Assembly: GCF_002994745.2 (NCBI RefSeq)
Contig: NC_037094.1
Span: forward strand, 8,230,001-8,294,000
DNA: 64,000 nucleotides
DNA from: Rosa chinensis
Taxonomy: Eukaryota > Streptophyta > Magnoliopsida > Rosales > Rosaceae
Direction: 5' to 3'
Every line of letters begins with the position of its first letter. The first letter of the stretch is position 1. Both the position numbers and the translations under genes were made by a program. Shown here piece by piece: positions 1 through 11,232 of this stretch. The notes beneath the pieces are model-generated. The model worked only from the letters and a program-made list of their open reading frames with translations, had not been told where the DNA came from and did no database searches.

Positions 1-795
1 CACCCTCTTCTTCTTGATTTAGTCTTGCTCCCTCCTTGGCGACTCCACCACCTCCAGCTCTTCTACCACGCCTTCTACTCTCCCCCACCTTCTTCTTCCT
101 CTCCTTCTTTCTACCTCAAGAGATTGAGCTGACCTCGATTGCCAGAGAAGTGAAGGAAGAATGGAGGCTTTGAATTAGGGCGAGAGGGAGCCAGACATTG
201 CAGTTCTCTATCAGTTTTGAATCGGATCACCGCCAAGGAAAAAACCCAATCAATTGGGCAATAGTGGAGGACGTTGAGGTCGCCGCCGGTGTAATAAGGA
301 ACACTCGTAGCAGTCGAAGGACCTGAGAAGGGACGGCAAAATTGGTGGCAGATTTTGGGTCGTGGACCAAAGGTGATTGTTGGTGAGGATGGGGTTGAGT
401 TTGGTAGGTGTGGATTTGGAAGGTGGAGGAGATGTGGAGGTCGTGGCCATGGAAGAGAGAAAGGGGATGGGTTAGGAAGGTGGATGAGATATGGTGGTTG
501 TGGACATGGAGGAGAGAAAGAGGATGGGTCTATGTACATAGAGAGAGAGAGAGAGAGAGAGAGAGGACAGTGAGTGAGTTAGAGAGTGTGTGAGAGTGAG
601 AGATTGAGGAAACTGAAAGTACTAAATTATCCTTTGACAAATGAAAAATGACATAAGGGTTAACACCGTTATTGACGTCGTGTACATATAATGGGTCAGG
701 TTTGCAATTTGATGTACCAAAGTTTATATTTTAGAACTTCATGTACAGAAATTAATATTGGGCCAAACTTCAGGTACTATTTCTAAAATTTTCCC
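1..795. mobile_element. Probable end of a long-TIR DNA element, cut by the window edge
   Basis: The right part (about 630-795) has a phrase typical of plant long-TIR elements: alternating short blocks about aacttcatgtac and cttcaggtactattt, ending aaaattttccc. The inner part is GC-richer, GA/TC-biased and holds a (GA)n tract. Reading frames here are low-complexity (Pro/Ser/Leu or Arg/Glu rich) and do not look like real proteins. The partner terminus would lie left of base 1, so the class cannot be confirmed. It resembles Mutator-like elements with GA-rich cargo, and this is inference. Confidence 0.3.
541..565. repeat. (GA)n microsatellite
   Basis: Uninterrupted GA dinucleotide run of about 12 units. 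Confidence 0.9.
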
Positions 796-892
796 TTTGT
801 AGTATAAGAAAGGAAAATAATTGTAGGCATCAACGAGATTAAGATTTGTGGTCTCAATTTTGGTGTCATGACATGTCACCTACACACATTAT

Positions 893-1850
893 TTTTTTTT
901 TTTTTTGAAGCGCTCGCAAGCAAGAAAATATATTCATAAGCCATAATATGCTGTTACATACCCTTCCGCTGCCATCAGACATACAAGAAAATAGAAGCAG
1001 TACCCACAGTGGTACATAGAAATAGATCTACTCATTGTACAATTAAATACGTAGAACAAAATGGGAGCCCCCTTTGGTACTACGCCGGAGGCGATAGAAG
1101 AATCCGGCCTTCCCAACCTAACTATTACCCAGTAATCTAGTCGCCTAGAGACCTCAATTGGTGTACAATTAGAGACACTGAGAATTAAGTCGACACGACC
1201 AAAACCAATAACTAAAGCTAGATGCACACAAGTACCTAGATAGTACCTGAAAATAGGGAATTGTTGAAACAAAACTGACTTAAACAAAATAATAGGGTCT
1301 AGGTCAAAAAATCCAGCCCAACAGCCTAAGAAGGAAGCCCCAGCTCAGGCCCAACAATGAAAGCTTGACCCAAGCCCACCGTTCATCTGCAGCCTTCAAT
1401 GGTCGACCACTGCCACCTGATACCAGATCCCACAGCCGCAATCGACACCAGCCCTCACCACTGCCACTGACTCCAGCCTCGTCGCCGCACCGGAAGACCC
1501 GACCGAACCACGTCGAAACCAGTCGAAAGCAGCCTGATTCAACATGTCGCCGCCATCGTCCAGCCCCTCCACCACACTGCCGGTCATGAAGATCCAGGAG
1601 GTGCCCAAGCGACACTCGATCCAGGTTGCACCGCCGCCCACTGAGTCCAAGATATCTTCCGGTGCTCATCGCCAAAAACCATCCAGCGCCGGACTCGAGC
1701 CGTAACCCCTCTCCAAGAAACTGCCGGGCCACTAGTTTTCAAATTCCTATCCGGCAGTCGCGTCGGGCAGGCAAGGCGAGCCAATGCCGCCCAAGCACGC
1801 CACCGGACAAGAAGAAAGTTGCAACCCTAGACCAAGAAAGTTGCATCACT
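893..1850 (-). mobile_element. LINE-like retroposon remnant, minus strand
   Basis: A plus-strand T run at 892-906 is the poly(A) tail of a minus-strand retroposon. Upstream of it on the minus strand lie a 3'-UTR-like stretch and then a GC-rich segment (about 1300-1830), rich in Gly/Trp/Arg codons like the 5' part of plant L1 elements. The minus-strand frames of 117 and 142 codons (1287-934 and 1732-1304) show no reverse transcriptase or zinc knuckle, so I do not call them genes. A matching target duplication was not found. It could also be an unrelated processed sequence. Confidence 0.4.
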
Positions 1851-1859
1851 TATTTGTTA

Positions 1860-2120
1860 AATAATACTTGAAAGAAAAAGACTATCTCATCATTCGAAAA
1901 TCTAATAGCTAAAATGACTTTGGTCTTCTTTTAAAAATATATTTTTTTCCCTAATACACTCATGCTTAGATTTAAACTACATTTTTTTTTTCTTCAATCA
2001 AGAGTAGAAAATATTTCATGCAATTCGATCAATAGATTTGCATAATACATGTATATGAATTCGAAGTTTGTTGGGTTCCGACAAATTATGAAAATATAAT
2101 GTGAAATGTACATATTGATA

Positions 2121-2168
<48 letters not shown>

Positions 2169-2480
2169 GTTGTGGTGTAAATAGTTGTTTGTAAATAAAT
2201 TTAATAAAATTAATGGAAAGTAACTAATCATCCTTACACTAGCAAGTTAATTAGAAAAGTAAAAAATTAAATTGGATCCACAAAAATGATTTAGAATGAG
2301 CATATTAGTGGAACAAAATTATATGCTGATGTTTTGAATGAGCAAACCCAAAGAAAAGAAAGAAAGAAAAATGATTTTATTGATGGGATATGAAAGTTTC
2401 ATTACAAGCACTAACAATGGAGGTTTCCAGTTCCATCCTATATCAGTGCCGCTGACGGCAAGAGGCGCGAGGGCATGACA
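1860..2480. other. AT-rich spacer, no gene seen
   Basis: AT-rich DNA with a (TA)n tract at 2124-2154 followed by three TTAG units. No reading frame or recognisable element. Confidence 0.6.
2124..2154. repeat. (TA)n microsatellite
   Basis: About 15 TA units, flanked by a short (TTAG)3 run. Confidence 0.9.
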
Positions 2481-2740
2481 ATTCTGTTGGAAAATATGGA
2501 CTTCACATTATCTCATAGCATTAAGTAAATGAGAACTGATTTAGTTTAAGATAAATAACAGGAAATATAATGTTTTAACTCTATCTAGTTACCTATTGAG
2601 AATGTATATCTCTTAATAGGAGTTAGAAGTTCAAGTTAACTCTACCTGGTTAACATCAAGTTAATGTGATAAACTTAAGTCTCCTAATCGATAAGCTTAG
2701 GCAGATAACATGGACTATTTTATGGAGAGAGGACTCTTTG

Positions 2741-2948
2741 GATTGATGCCTATATATTAGCAGGAGAAGTCCCTGCCTCTACTACAAGTAACAAACAGTT
2801 CATTTTCCATAGAGTGAGGTTAAACAGTAGTAGAAGGTAGAAGACTCTTCTTTGGTAAGGTTGCTGTGATAATCATCTGCAGAAATGGATGTCAACATGG
2901 TTTCCCTTGGTCAGACTATCTTGGATGGAATCAAGAGTGTGGATGCAG
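2741..2948 (+). promoter_or_regulatory. Weak candidate promoter and short first exon
   Basis: A TATA-like CCTATATATTAG at 2740-2751 is followed about 130 bases later by an ATG at 2885 that opens a 64-base frame (MDVNMVSLGQTIL...) ending at a good donor, GCAG|GTGGGT, at 2949. No following exon of a known family was found on the plus strand. It may be a gene fragment or part of an LTR: a TGTTGGAAAATATGG start typical of Copia LTRs lies at 2484. Kept only as a possibility. Confidence 0.2.
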
Positions 2949-3245
2949 GTGGGTGTCCTAATAAATTAGGAATTCTCTTCTACTGATCTCTTGTTCATAT
3001 GTTTATGCTTTTGGTATGTGTTTGTGTAATTGTGAATTGATCTTTATGTTGTGATGATTAAGTTGCTGCATCATGGTTTTAACAAATTCAGTAATCGGCT
3101 AAACTGAAATCTGAGTGCACCTGAAGAACTCATCAAACATAGTCGAAGTAATACGAATGCTTGGAGTCCAAACACTTGATTATCAACCCACATACAAGAG
3201 ATAGCATCTGTAACCACCTTGACTTTTCACAGTCAAATGCTTGGA

Positions 3246-3708
3246 CTAGAAGTTGATCGTAAATGTTCGAATTTCCATTGGAGCAAGATCCACCACCAGC
3301 TCTGTTGGATCAACAGGTCCTCCCCTCGACACATTTGGTTCTCTTCTTCTCCATTTCAGCTCTTCCTTGATTAGCAGATAAGCTCATTTCTGTTCTTTAC
3401 TTTATCTGGATTTGATCAAAAGGGCTACATTACAAAGAGAACTCGGATGGCTAGTATTCACTAGTAATAAGAGATCGATATCTATCTACCCTCTTATCTG
3501 CAAACACTTTTTTTAGTTCTACACTCGCCATAACTGAAAGGTTCTTGTCCTCTTCAATCTAGCATTTCGTGCAATTCATAAGAAAAATCAAATTCTTATT
3601 AGAATGCATAGATTAATTTGTAAACTGAAATCTACAAGTACATAAGAAAGAAACTTAAACCTCGTATAAATGTGCCAGGCGAAAGAGAACTTTTCCATCT
3701 TCCAGCTC
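3246..3708 (-). pseudogene. Alpha-mannosidase terminal exons, degenerate
   Basis: 3708-3661 encodes ELEDGKVLFRLAHLYE. 3558 onward encodes IEEDKNLSVMASVELKKVF and then runs into stops. About 3400-3330 encodes MSLSANQGRAEMEKKR. The last block in another frame (PVDPTELVVDLAPMEIRTF) ends at TAG 3248-3246. The order is collinear with the family, while stops and a frame change mark decay. Confidence 0.85.
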
Positions 3709-3793
3709 CTGTAGAGTTCAAGAAATGGGATCAACAATGCAATACCGGTATATTTCAGAGTGGGCTACCATGGAATTCATGATAGTTTTTACT

Positions 3794-5062
3794 CAGGGCA
3801 ACTCCAACCATAGGCTCTATTTGAGAGTGCTATTCTCATTTTAGCACCCCCTTGTTGCACTATTTATATATGACTTAATTCTCATCTCCAACAATGAGGT
3901 GCTATATGGGTGCTATTTTCACTATTCTTGATTAAAATATAATATGACTTGTAGACCTATAAATGGATCGGATTCGGATCGGATCGACCTAAATCCAAAT
4001 CCGTTTACTTAAAAAAAAAATCGATCCAAACCCGCTCCGTTAACCCGGCGGATCATTGATGGCTCGATCCAAATCCGTATCCGCCAGGTTAATGGATACC
4101 CGATCCACTAATCCGACCCGTTTATAATTTCAAATATTTTTAAATTTTAAATAGTAATATTAAATTTATATCATTATACCTCATAAGATATTAATAAAAT
4201 ATTAAAACAACATAAAAACTATCACCAAAAGTAGAATTACGTTATCAAAATTCTTAATGCTACCCATTCCTTAAATTTCTGCAAAAAATTTGTATTAGAA
4301 ATTCTTCATATTTTATATTTTATATTTTTAAAAAATAATAATATATTAATAAAAAATAATATTTTATTATTACAAAACGGGCCGGATCATTAACGGATCG
4401 GATCGACCTAAATCCGTATTTGATCCGTTAAATAAAATGGTTAACGGATTCGGATCATTAACGGATCAACGGATCAAAATTTTCGATCCAAACCCGTCCA
4501 ATAGCCACGGATCTGGAGCGGGTTCGGATCAAAATCCGGTCCATTTACAGGTCTAAATATGAGTGTAATGTTGATGAATATTATATTAAAAGTATGTTAA
4601 TATAGTTAAATAAGGTAAACAATTGTGAAGGAGACGGATGATATTTGGTGTGAGGAAATAGAAAAGAATGGGTTGATATTTATAGAATTTCCCACAATTT
4701 ACTGCTCCAATAGGTATTTTTTCCCCCTCAATTTTCTGTTAATTTTTTAAATTGTTTTGGAACAAAATAGAAATAATAACCCTTTATTTAATAAGAGTCA
4801 TTGATCACTTTTTTTCCTCAAATCTGAGCCGTCAGATTAAATAAGGTCAATTTGAGTAAAAACAAATAATAACCCATTTGTTGGGCCCCATGAACAGTAC
4901 GTATCCGAGTCTTGGTCTTGGAAAAGTCTCAAATATGAGACTTGGGATAAGCCCAAGTCCTATAATTTTAGGACCAACTCCCCCTAAAAAGCATTGTTGA
5001 AGATGACAAGTCTTATAATTCAACAAAATCTAGTTTTGAACCCTATGGTTGGAGTTGCCCTG
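3794..5062. mobile_element. TIR DNA transposon inside a mannosidase intron
   Basis: Ends are inverted copies of CAGGGCAACTCCAACCATAG (3794-3813 and 5043-5062). No transposase frame. A target duplication is not evident, so the superfamily is open: a PIF/Harbinger-like or hAT-like non-autonomous element. It contains a second nested element at 3950-4555. Confidence 0.65.
3950..4555. mobile_element. Nested MITE with GATCGGAT-rich arms
   Basis: Inverted ends TAGACCTATAAATGGATCGG (3952) and the complement of TAGACCTGTAAATGGACCGG (to 4555). Arms are full of short GGATCGGATC-like motifs. Flanks AATATGACT (3941-3949) and AATATGAGT (4556-4564) form a 9-bp near-perfect target duplication, which fits a Mutator-like origin. 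Confidence 0.6.
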
Positions 5063-5233
5063 GAGTGCAGATTTGAGTTGCATGAAACATTTATCAGTGA
5101 TATAGATATTCGTTCTTTTTTTTCTTTTTTTTTGTCAAAAGTGATAAATAGATATTGATTACCCCACATTTCACCGAATTAAAACGAGGGGCTTTGCTTA
5201 TCTTTGATCAACTTCTTGATGAGAAATACAAAC

Positions 5234-5510
5234 CTGGATGGTTAATATTGCAACATTATTTGGTAAACTGTAGGAAGGATTCATTCCTGAAAATGTTGTG
5301 ACATAAGATTTTGTCCACTGATCTCCATCCTGCAAGAAAATAACAATTCGTTTGAGTTACAGATGAACCACACTATCAAAAAGAAGCAGGTCAACTTCCT
5401 TCTTTTACCTGTTCTGTGAAGGCCCAAAAGAAACGGAGAGTATATCTCTTGACCAAATGATCGACACCATTTAGCACCCTCTCCTATAGGATCAAGTCTG
5501 AGATAGTACT
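5234..5510 (-). pseudogene. Alpha-mannosidase exons just beyond the Copia insertion
   Basis: 5510-5409 is the second half of the Copia-split exon (YLRLDPIGEGAKW, FGQEIYSP). After that the frame reads GLHRT where the family has an AFTEQ-like stretch, explained by one extra G near 5430. 5329-5234 is a clean 32-codon exon (DGDQWTKSYVTTFSGMNPSY). Confidence 0.88.
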
Positions 5511-5743
5511 TATTGTCAATAGCAGCATGGCTCAGTTTACTGCTACAGTATGGCTGCAGCATGGTTTTCTGGTTTACTAGTTTGTACATTAACTTTCACT
5601 GTTCATACCTTACTTTTAGTTGTTAAAGTAGAGTTGTTAAGTATAGTTATGGGTCTTCTTGTATATATTTGCATCCTTGTAATCAGTTTATTTATGAAGT
5701 AATACAAGAAAAATTTCCACAATTCTCTTGCTAGTTTCCTTCA
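5511..5743 (+). repeat. Copia 5' LTR
   Basis: Begins TATTGTCAATAG and ends TTCCTTCA. The GTACT duplication places the left border at TATTG rather than at the internal TG. Contains a TTGTATATATTTGC TATA-like segment. Confidence 0.88.
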
Positions 5744-5755
5744 TGGTATCAGAGC
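5744..5755 (+). other. Primer binding site (initiator tRNA-Met)
   Basis: TGGTATCAGAGC, complementary to the 3' end of plant initiator tRNA-Met, abuts the LTR. Confidence 0.9.
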
Positions 5756-5823
5756 AGGCATTCAAGGCCTGAGTCTGTGTTTTTCTTGTTCGTTCTGTTC
5801 CTGAGTTCACCAGCTAGCTTAAG

Positions 5824-7200
5824 ATGGCTGGGAAATCGGGTTCTAAAGATAATGATCCTCTTACAAATTCTTCCAATGTGGAGTCTAATCCAAACCAACG
5901 TCTTAGCTCTATTTTGTTGAATGAATTCAACTATCTCTCTTGGGCTAGAGCGGTTACTCTTGCTCTTGAAGGAAGGTCCAAGCTTGGCTATGTCAATGGA
6001 GTTATACAGAAGCCTAAAGCTGACTCCCCTACACTTGATTCTTAGCTGTGCAAGGATCAACTTGCCATGTCTTGGCTAATCAACTCCATGGAGAGTAGAA
6101 TAGCAGAAATTTTCAGTTTTTCTGAGTCATCTATGCATCTCTGGAATAATGTCAAGGAGATGTATGGAAATCAGAATAATGCTGCTCGAGTTTTTCAACT
6201 CAAACGAGATATTGCCAATTTTCAACAAGAAGGTAAGCCCTTTGTTCAGCATCTTGGTAGTCTTACAAGTATGTGGAATGAGCTAGATGTTTATAGACCT
6301 CATACTATCGAGGCTAGTGTTTTGTTAAAAAGAGCTGAGGAGGATAAGATCTTTCAGCTTCTTACAAGTTTAAGCTCAGAATATGAAGATTTGAGAAGTC
6401 ATATTCTTATGAATACTGAGCTACCGTCTTTCAACAATGTGTGTGCCACCATTCAAAGAGAAGAAGTTCAAAAAAAGGTGATGAATATGGAGACCAAGAC
6501 AAGTGCATCTGAAACCAGAGCTTATGCTTCTAATCACAGGCAAGCTGAAGCTAAAGTGTACAAGGGCAAGAGGCCTGACTTGAAATGCAGCTACTGTGAG
6601 GGGGTTGGACATGTCAGGGAAAGATGTGGGGTTCTCTATCCAGAGCAAAAGCCAAAATTTCTAAAGGAAGGCAAAAGCTCTCAAAAGAGTTGGAATCCAC
6701 CAAAAGCAAACTTGGTAGCAACTTCTTCTTCCTCTTCTTCTGAGGGTAGGCTCAACTTCACCTCCAATCTCACTACTTTAATCAATGAATTTGCTGCTTA
6801 TCTCAACAAGAAGCAGATGCATAGTGGAGATGAAGAAACAGCCATGCCTGGGATTGAAGGTCACACCACACTCCTTGGAAAGCTTGCTGGCTTCCTTGCA
6901 GAGACTGATTATGTTCCACATGAAGAAGCTTCAGGTACTCTAAAATCTTTTTCTACTGCTCTCAATGTTTGTGCTATGGATGATTATTGGATTATAGACT
7001 CAGGGCCTACGGATCACATGACAAATAAAATCACAAATTTGCATGAGTTTGAAAAATTGTCTATCCCTTCTAAAGTGTCTGTAGCAAATGGCAAAGGTGC
7101 CTCAGTTTTAGGAAAGGGAAAAATCAAATTACTGTTGAGTCATTTGTTCTCTATGTTCCTTCTTTCCCTTTTCAGCTCCTATCTGTTGGAAGAATTATAG
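5824..7200 (+). pseudogene. Copia gag and protease, interrupted
   Basis: ATG at 5824 opens a gag N-terminus (NYLSWARAVTLAL) that stops at TAG 6043-6045 where the family normally has Trp. The frame resumes at once (CKDQLAMSWLINSM). It carries the UBN2-type gag core, a CCHC knuckle CSYCEGVGHVRERC near 6590, and the protease site WIIDSGPTDHMT near 6990 (catalytic Asp-Ser-Gly). A frameshift near 7138 ends the frame at 7198-7200. The true continuation is in the frame that reaches integrase. Confidence 0.9.
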
Positions 7201-8795
7201 ACACATTAAAATGTCTTGTCATCTTTTCTCCTTATAATGTCATATTTCAGGATCTCATCACCAAGAAGACGATTGGTGAGGGTTTCTTTTTGAATGGTCT
7301 CTATTATCTATCCAAGAACTCTTTTGATTCCAAAGCCTTCCAAGTCAGTTCAAGATCAACACAAGAGCATCATCTGTGGCATCGACGCTTGGCTCATCCT
7401 TCAGAGAAAGTGTTGTCTTTTTTGTTTCCAAATTTGTGCAAAGTAGACAATCAATGTGATGTCTATCATCTGTCAAAATCCTCTAGGTTGCCTTTTACTT
7501 CCTCTCTTTCTAGAGCTAGTAATCCTTTTGAAATCGTTCATTCAGACATTTGGGGTCCAGTTCTTGAATCTTATGATGGATTTAAGTATTTTGTAACATT
7601 TGTAGATAATTTTACGAGGATTACTTGGTTGTATTTATTGAAATTCAAAAGTGAAGTTGTGGATGTTTTAAAGGATTTTCATAAACTTGTCATCACTCAA
7701 TTTTCTTCATCCATTCATGTGTTACGATCCGATAATGGCTCTGAGTATATGTCCAATAATATGTCAAATTACTTGAGCACACAAGGCATTATGCACCAAA
7801 CCAGCTGTGTTGGTACTCCTCAACAGAACGGGATTGCTGAGAGAAAGAATCGAGACCTCCTTGAAAAAGCAAGAGCACTTATGTTTCAAATGAATGTTCC
7901 AAAAAAATTTTGGTCTCAAGGTGTTCTCACTGCCACATATCTCATGAACAGACTCCCTAGTAGAGTGCTTGGTTTCAAGTCACCTCTTGAAGTGTTGAAA
8001 GGAAGAAAGATTGATTTGTCTCACTTAAAAGTCTTTGGCTGCACATGTTTTTTTCATATTCAAGCTCATCAACGTGATAAACTTGATCCTAGAGCTGATA
8101 AGTGTGTTTTCCTGGGATACTCATCTACTCAAAAGGGTTATAAATGTTATAACTATGTAACCAGGAAACTAATTGTTTCCAGGGATGTGAGATTTGATGA
8201 AGCTACTCCCTATTTCACTAGAAAATCATATGATTTTGGTCAAGGGGAGTTTCTCTCTGATTTGTTTCCGAGTCCTAACCTTCCTATTAATGAGGATTGC
8301 AGTTCGTTTTTAAATCCTGACACTTTAGTTCAAGAAGTTCCAGCAGTAATCACTGATGCAGAAACTGGTATGCAAGAAGATCAGGAAGTTCCAGCGGTAT
8401 CCTCTGATATAGAGACTGATACTCAACCTGTTGATGAGCCTACTTCTCCACCTGCAGTTGTTCTTCGTAGAAATCCCTTAGTATCACCTCCTACAGTTGC
8501 TCTTCGAAGGAATCCTCCACGAGATCGAGGTCCCCCATCCAAGCTAAATGACTACAAAAACTATACTGCAAGGTATCCAATGACACACTTCATATCCTAT
8601 AAAAAATTCTCTTCGGCTCATTCTGCTTTTCTAAATGTTCTTGATAGTACTCATGAACCTCAAATATTTGAGGAAGCTAATCATTTTGATGTATGGAAGA
8701 AAGCTATGGTAGATGAACTTCAAGCTCTCCATGACAATAATACATGGAGTGTTGTTCGAATTCCTAAAGGAAAGAAAGTTGTTGGCAGTCATTAG
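7201..8795 (+). pseudogene. Copia integrase
   Basis: The frame runs from about 7140 through the GAG-pre-integrase motif LWHRRLAHPS (near 7377), the DDE core residues in VHSDIWGP (near 7540), RSDNGSEY (near 7727) and GIAERKNR (near 7830), and the C-terminal KVFGCTCF and CVFLGYSS blocks. One oddity: the usual zinc-binding CxxC reads CDVYH, so its second Cys is Tyr. The frame ends at TAG 8793-8795 just before VYKTK, where a Trp codon is expected. Confidence 0.9.
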
Positions 8796-10190
8796 GTTTA
8801 CAAAACAAAACTTCATTCTGATGGTTATGTGGAGAGATATAAGGCTCGTTTAGTAGCTCATGGTTTTACTCAAACATATGGAGTAGACTACAAGGAGACT
8901 TTTGCTCCTGTTGCTAAAATGAGTACTGTAAGAGTTTTGTTATCAGTTGTAGTTAACCATTCTTGGCCGGTGTACCAGATGGATGTGAAAAATGCCTTCT
9001 TACATGGTGATCTTAAAGAGGAGGTCTATATGAAATTACCTCCTGGTCATCCTCAATCTCATGATCCTGAAATAGTATGCAAGTTGCACAAGTCCATTTA
9101 TGGTTTAAAGCAATCCCCTCGTACCTGGTATGCTAAGCTCAGTTCAGTACTTGAGGAAGTTGGTTTTCACATAAGCAATGCAGATTCTTCCTTATTTGTT
9201 CGAATTGGTTCAACCAGTAAACTTGTGGTGCTCATCTATGTTGATGATTTGATAGTGACTGGTGACAATTTTGAGGAGATTCAGTCTCTCAAGCAATCTC
9301 TTCGAAACAAGTTTGCTATTAAAGATTTGGGAATCCTTAAGTACTTTCTTGGCATAGAAATGGCTACTTCTCATAAAGGTCTCTTTCTCAATCAAAGAAA
9401 GTACATACTTGATTTACTGCAAGATGCAGATATGGAGGATTGTAAACCAGCTCGCACTCCTCTTGACAGCAAGCTGCAACTTAATGTATTAAGTGAGCCT
9501 TTCTTGGATTTAACCTCCTATCAACGACTAGTGGGTAAGCTTATCTATCTCACAATCACTCGACCTGATATTTCTTATGCTGTAAGCATTGTCAGTCAAT
9601 TCATGCATGCTCCAACTTTAGCTCATCTTCACATTGTGAAGAGAATTCTTCGTTATCTCAAAGGTTATGTTGGAAGAGGTATTTTGATGAAAAACAATGG
9701 AAACACTCACATAATGGGATACACCGATGCTGATTGGGCAGGCAATTCACTTGATCAAAAATCAACAATTGGCTTATGTACATTTGTTGGTGGAAATCTG
9801 GTTACTTGGAAGAGCAAAAAGCAAACTGTTATTGCTCGTTCAAGTGCTGAGGCTGAGTATAGAGCTATAGCTTCCACTGTTTGTGAGCTTATTTGGTTAA
9901 AGGGTCTCCTATCTGATTTGGGATTTCCTAGTTGTCAGCCAATGTCCCTTTTCTGTGACAATCGAGCTGCAATGCATATTGCTTCTAATCCGGTTTTTCA
10001 TGAAAGAACCAAACACATAGAAGTTGATTGTCACTACATTCGAGCTCAAGTTCAGTCCAAGATCATTGATACTCACTTCACCCGAAGCCATGATCAATTG
10101 GCTGATATTTTCACCAAATCTCTTCCCACTGCTCAGTTTCTCATAATTTTGGGCAAGCTTGGATCAATGAATCCTCTTGATCCAGCTTGA
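8796..10190 (+). pseudogene. Copia reverse transcriptase and RNase H
   Basis: Continuous with integrase except for the single TAG at 8793. RT blocks: ERYKARLVAHGFTQ, YKETFAPVAKMSTVR, QMDVKNAFLHGDL and the catalytic YVDD at 9237-9248. RNase H blocks: YTDADWAGN, SSAEAEYRA and DNRAAMHIA. The frame stays open to TGA 10188-10190, immediately before the polypurine tract. The domain looks catalytically intact. Confidence 0.92.
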
Positions 10191-10197
10191 GGGGGAG
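10189..10197 (+). other. Polypurine tract
   Basis: GAGGGGGAG directly before the 3' LTR, the plus-strand primer site. Confidence 0.85.
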
Positions 10198-10430
10198 TAT
10201 TGTCAGTAGCAGCATGGCTCAGTTTACTGCTGCAGTATGGCTGCAACATGGTTTTATGGTTTACTGGTTTGTACATTAACTTTCACTGTTCATACCTTAC
10301 TTTTAGTTGTTAAAGTAGAGTTGTTAAGTATATTTATGGGTCGTCTTGTATATATTTGCATCCTTGTAATCATTTTATTTATGAAGTAATACAAGAAAAC
10401 TTTCCACAATTCTCTTACTAGTTTCCTTCA
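10198..10430 (+). repeat. Copia 3' LTR
   Basis: Same length and ends as the 5' LTR, with about 10 substitutions and no indel. Followed by GTACT. Confidence 0.9.
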
Positions 10431-10546
10431 GTACTTTCCTGTGACCTGTAAAAAAAAAAGCATTTTTCATCAAACATATCATATGCTAAAATTTTGTTCT
10501 TCGTTGACACTTCGATCAGACCATAAATTGATTTTTATGATCTTAC

Positions 10547-11057
10547 TGTTAGTCCTTTGCAATCATCTTGAATGTATAGAGTTTCATTTAGTGCTTCTCC
10601 AACACCCCGAGCATCATCATAGTACAACCTCCTGAAAAAAGGGAAAACTCCATGTTCATTTTTTCTGAAAGTACTTCATCAAGGGAAAATTAATTTTTTA
10701 CAGCCCACGTATGAAGTGAAGTCAAGAACAAAAGTTACACACTGGACTCCAAGAGAGGGACATAAAAACCTATGAATCATAAGTTCCAATTGTCCATCCA
10801 CAATGCTGGATCCACCCATAGATCTATCTACTAATACTGACAGCTCTGTGCTACTATCTTTCGTGTAGATTCCCAGATTAATCTGAAAGGACAGATGGTT
10901 AAGGAAATTAATCAAATCATAATTTACAGTAGTTATAATTATTAAATTAAACTTCTTATACTGTAAGTACAAGATAAAAGGTGGATCATACCGGATGATA
11001 ATTTCCAGCAACAGGTTGATTCACTCCCAGGTCCCAGTCTTTTCTATAGACTCGAAT
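10547..11057 (-). pseudogene. Alpha-mannosidase C-terminal exons (three)
   Basis: Exon 11057-10992 (22 codons, KDWDLGVNQPVAGNY), exon 10882-10770 (LGIYTKDSS...LVDRSMGGSSIVDGQ) and exon 10631-10547 (RLYYDDARGVGEALNE). These correspond to the C-terminal beta domain of plant lysosomal mannosidases. Phases join correctly (0, 0, 2) and no stop is present inside these three exons. Confidence 0.9.
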
Positions 11058-11232
11058 CTGCAAAACAATAAATTATCTAAGACAATGTAGACTACACCAT
11101 AGACTCACTTGTTTCAAGAAACTTGTGGACAATGAACAAAGGTATTCATATAAATGGTGTTTTTAATTGTTGATGAGGTCTTCCTTATAGAAATGGTGTT
11201 TTTGGTTCATTTTAGTTATAATTATAAAGAAA

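Larger units (their letters stand above)
5511..10430 (+). mobile_element. Ty1/Copia LTR retrotransposon, near complete
   Basis: 233-bp LTRs at 5511-5743 and 10198-10430 differ at about 10 positions by eye (about 4%). The insertion is bounded by a perfect GTACT target duplication (5506-5510, 10431-10435). Primer binding site TGGTATCAGAGC follows the 5' LTR directly and GAGGGGGAG precedes the 3' LTR. Coding order gag, protease, integrase, RT, RNase H marks Copia. Two in-frame TAG codons (6043, 8793) and a frameshift near 7138 make it non-autonomous now. It interrupts an exon of the mannosidase gene, which lies in the opposite orientation. Confidence 0.95.

Noticed and set aside
111..593. Several frames of 60-142 codons on both strands
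   Set aside because: Low-complexity Pro/Ser/Leu or Arg/Glu products of GA/TC-rich DNA, with no domain and overlapping on both strands.
8631..9395. Minus-strand frames inside the Copia pol region
   Set aside because: Antisense shadows of integrase and RT.
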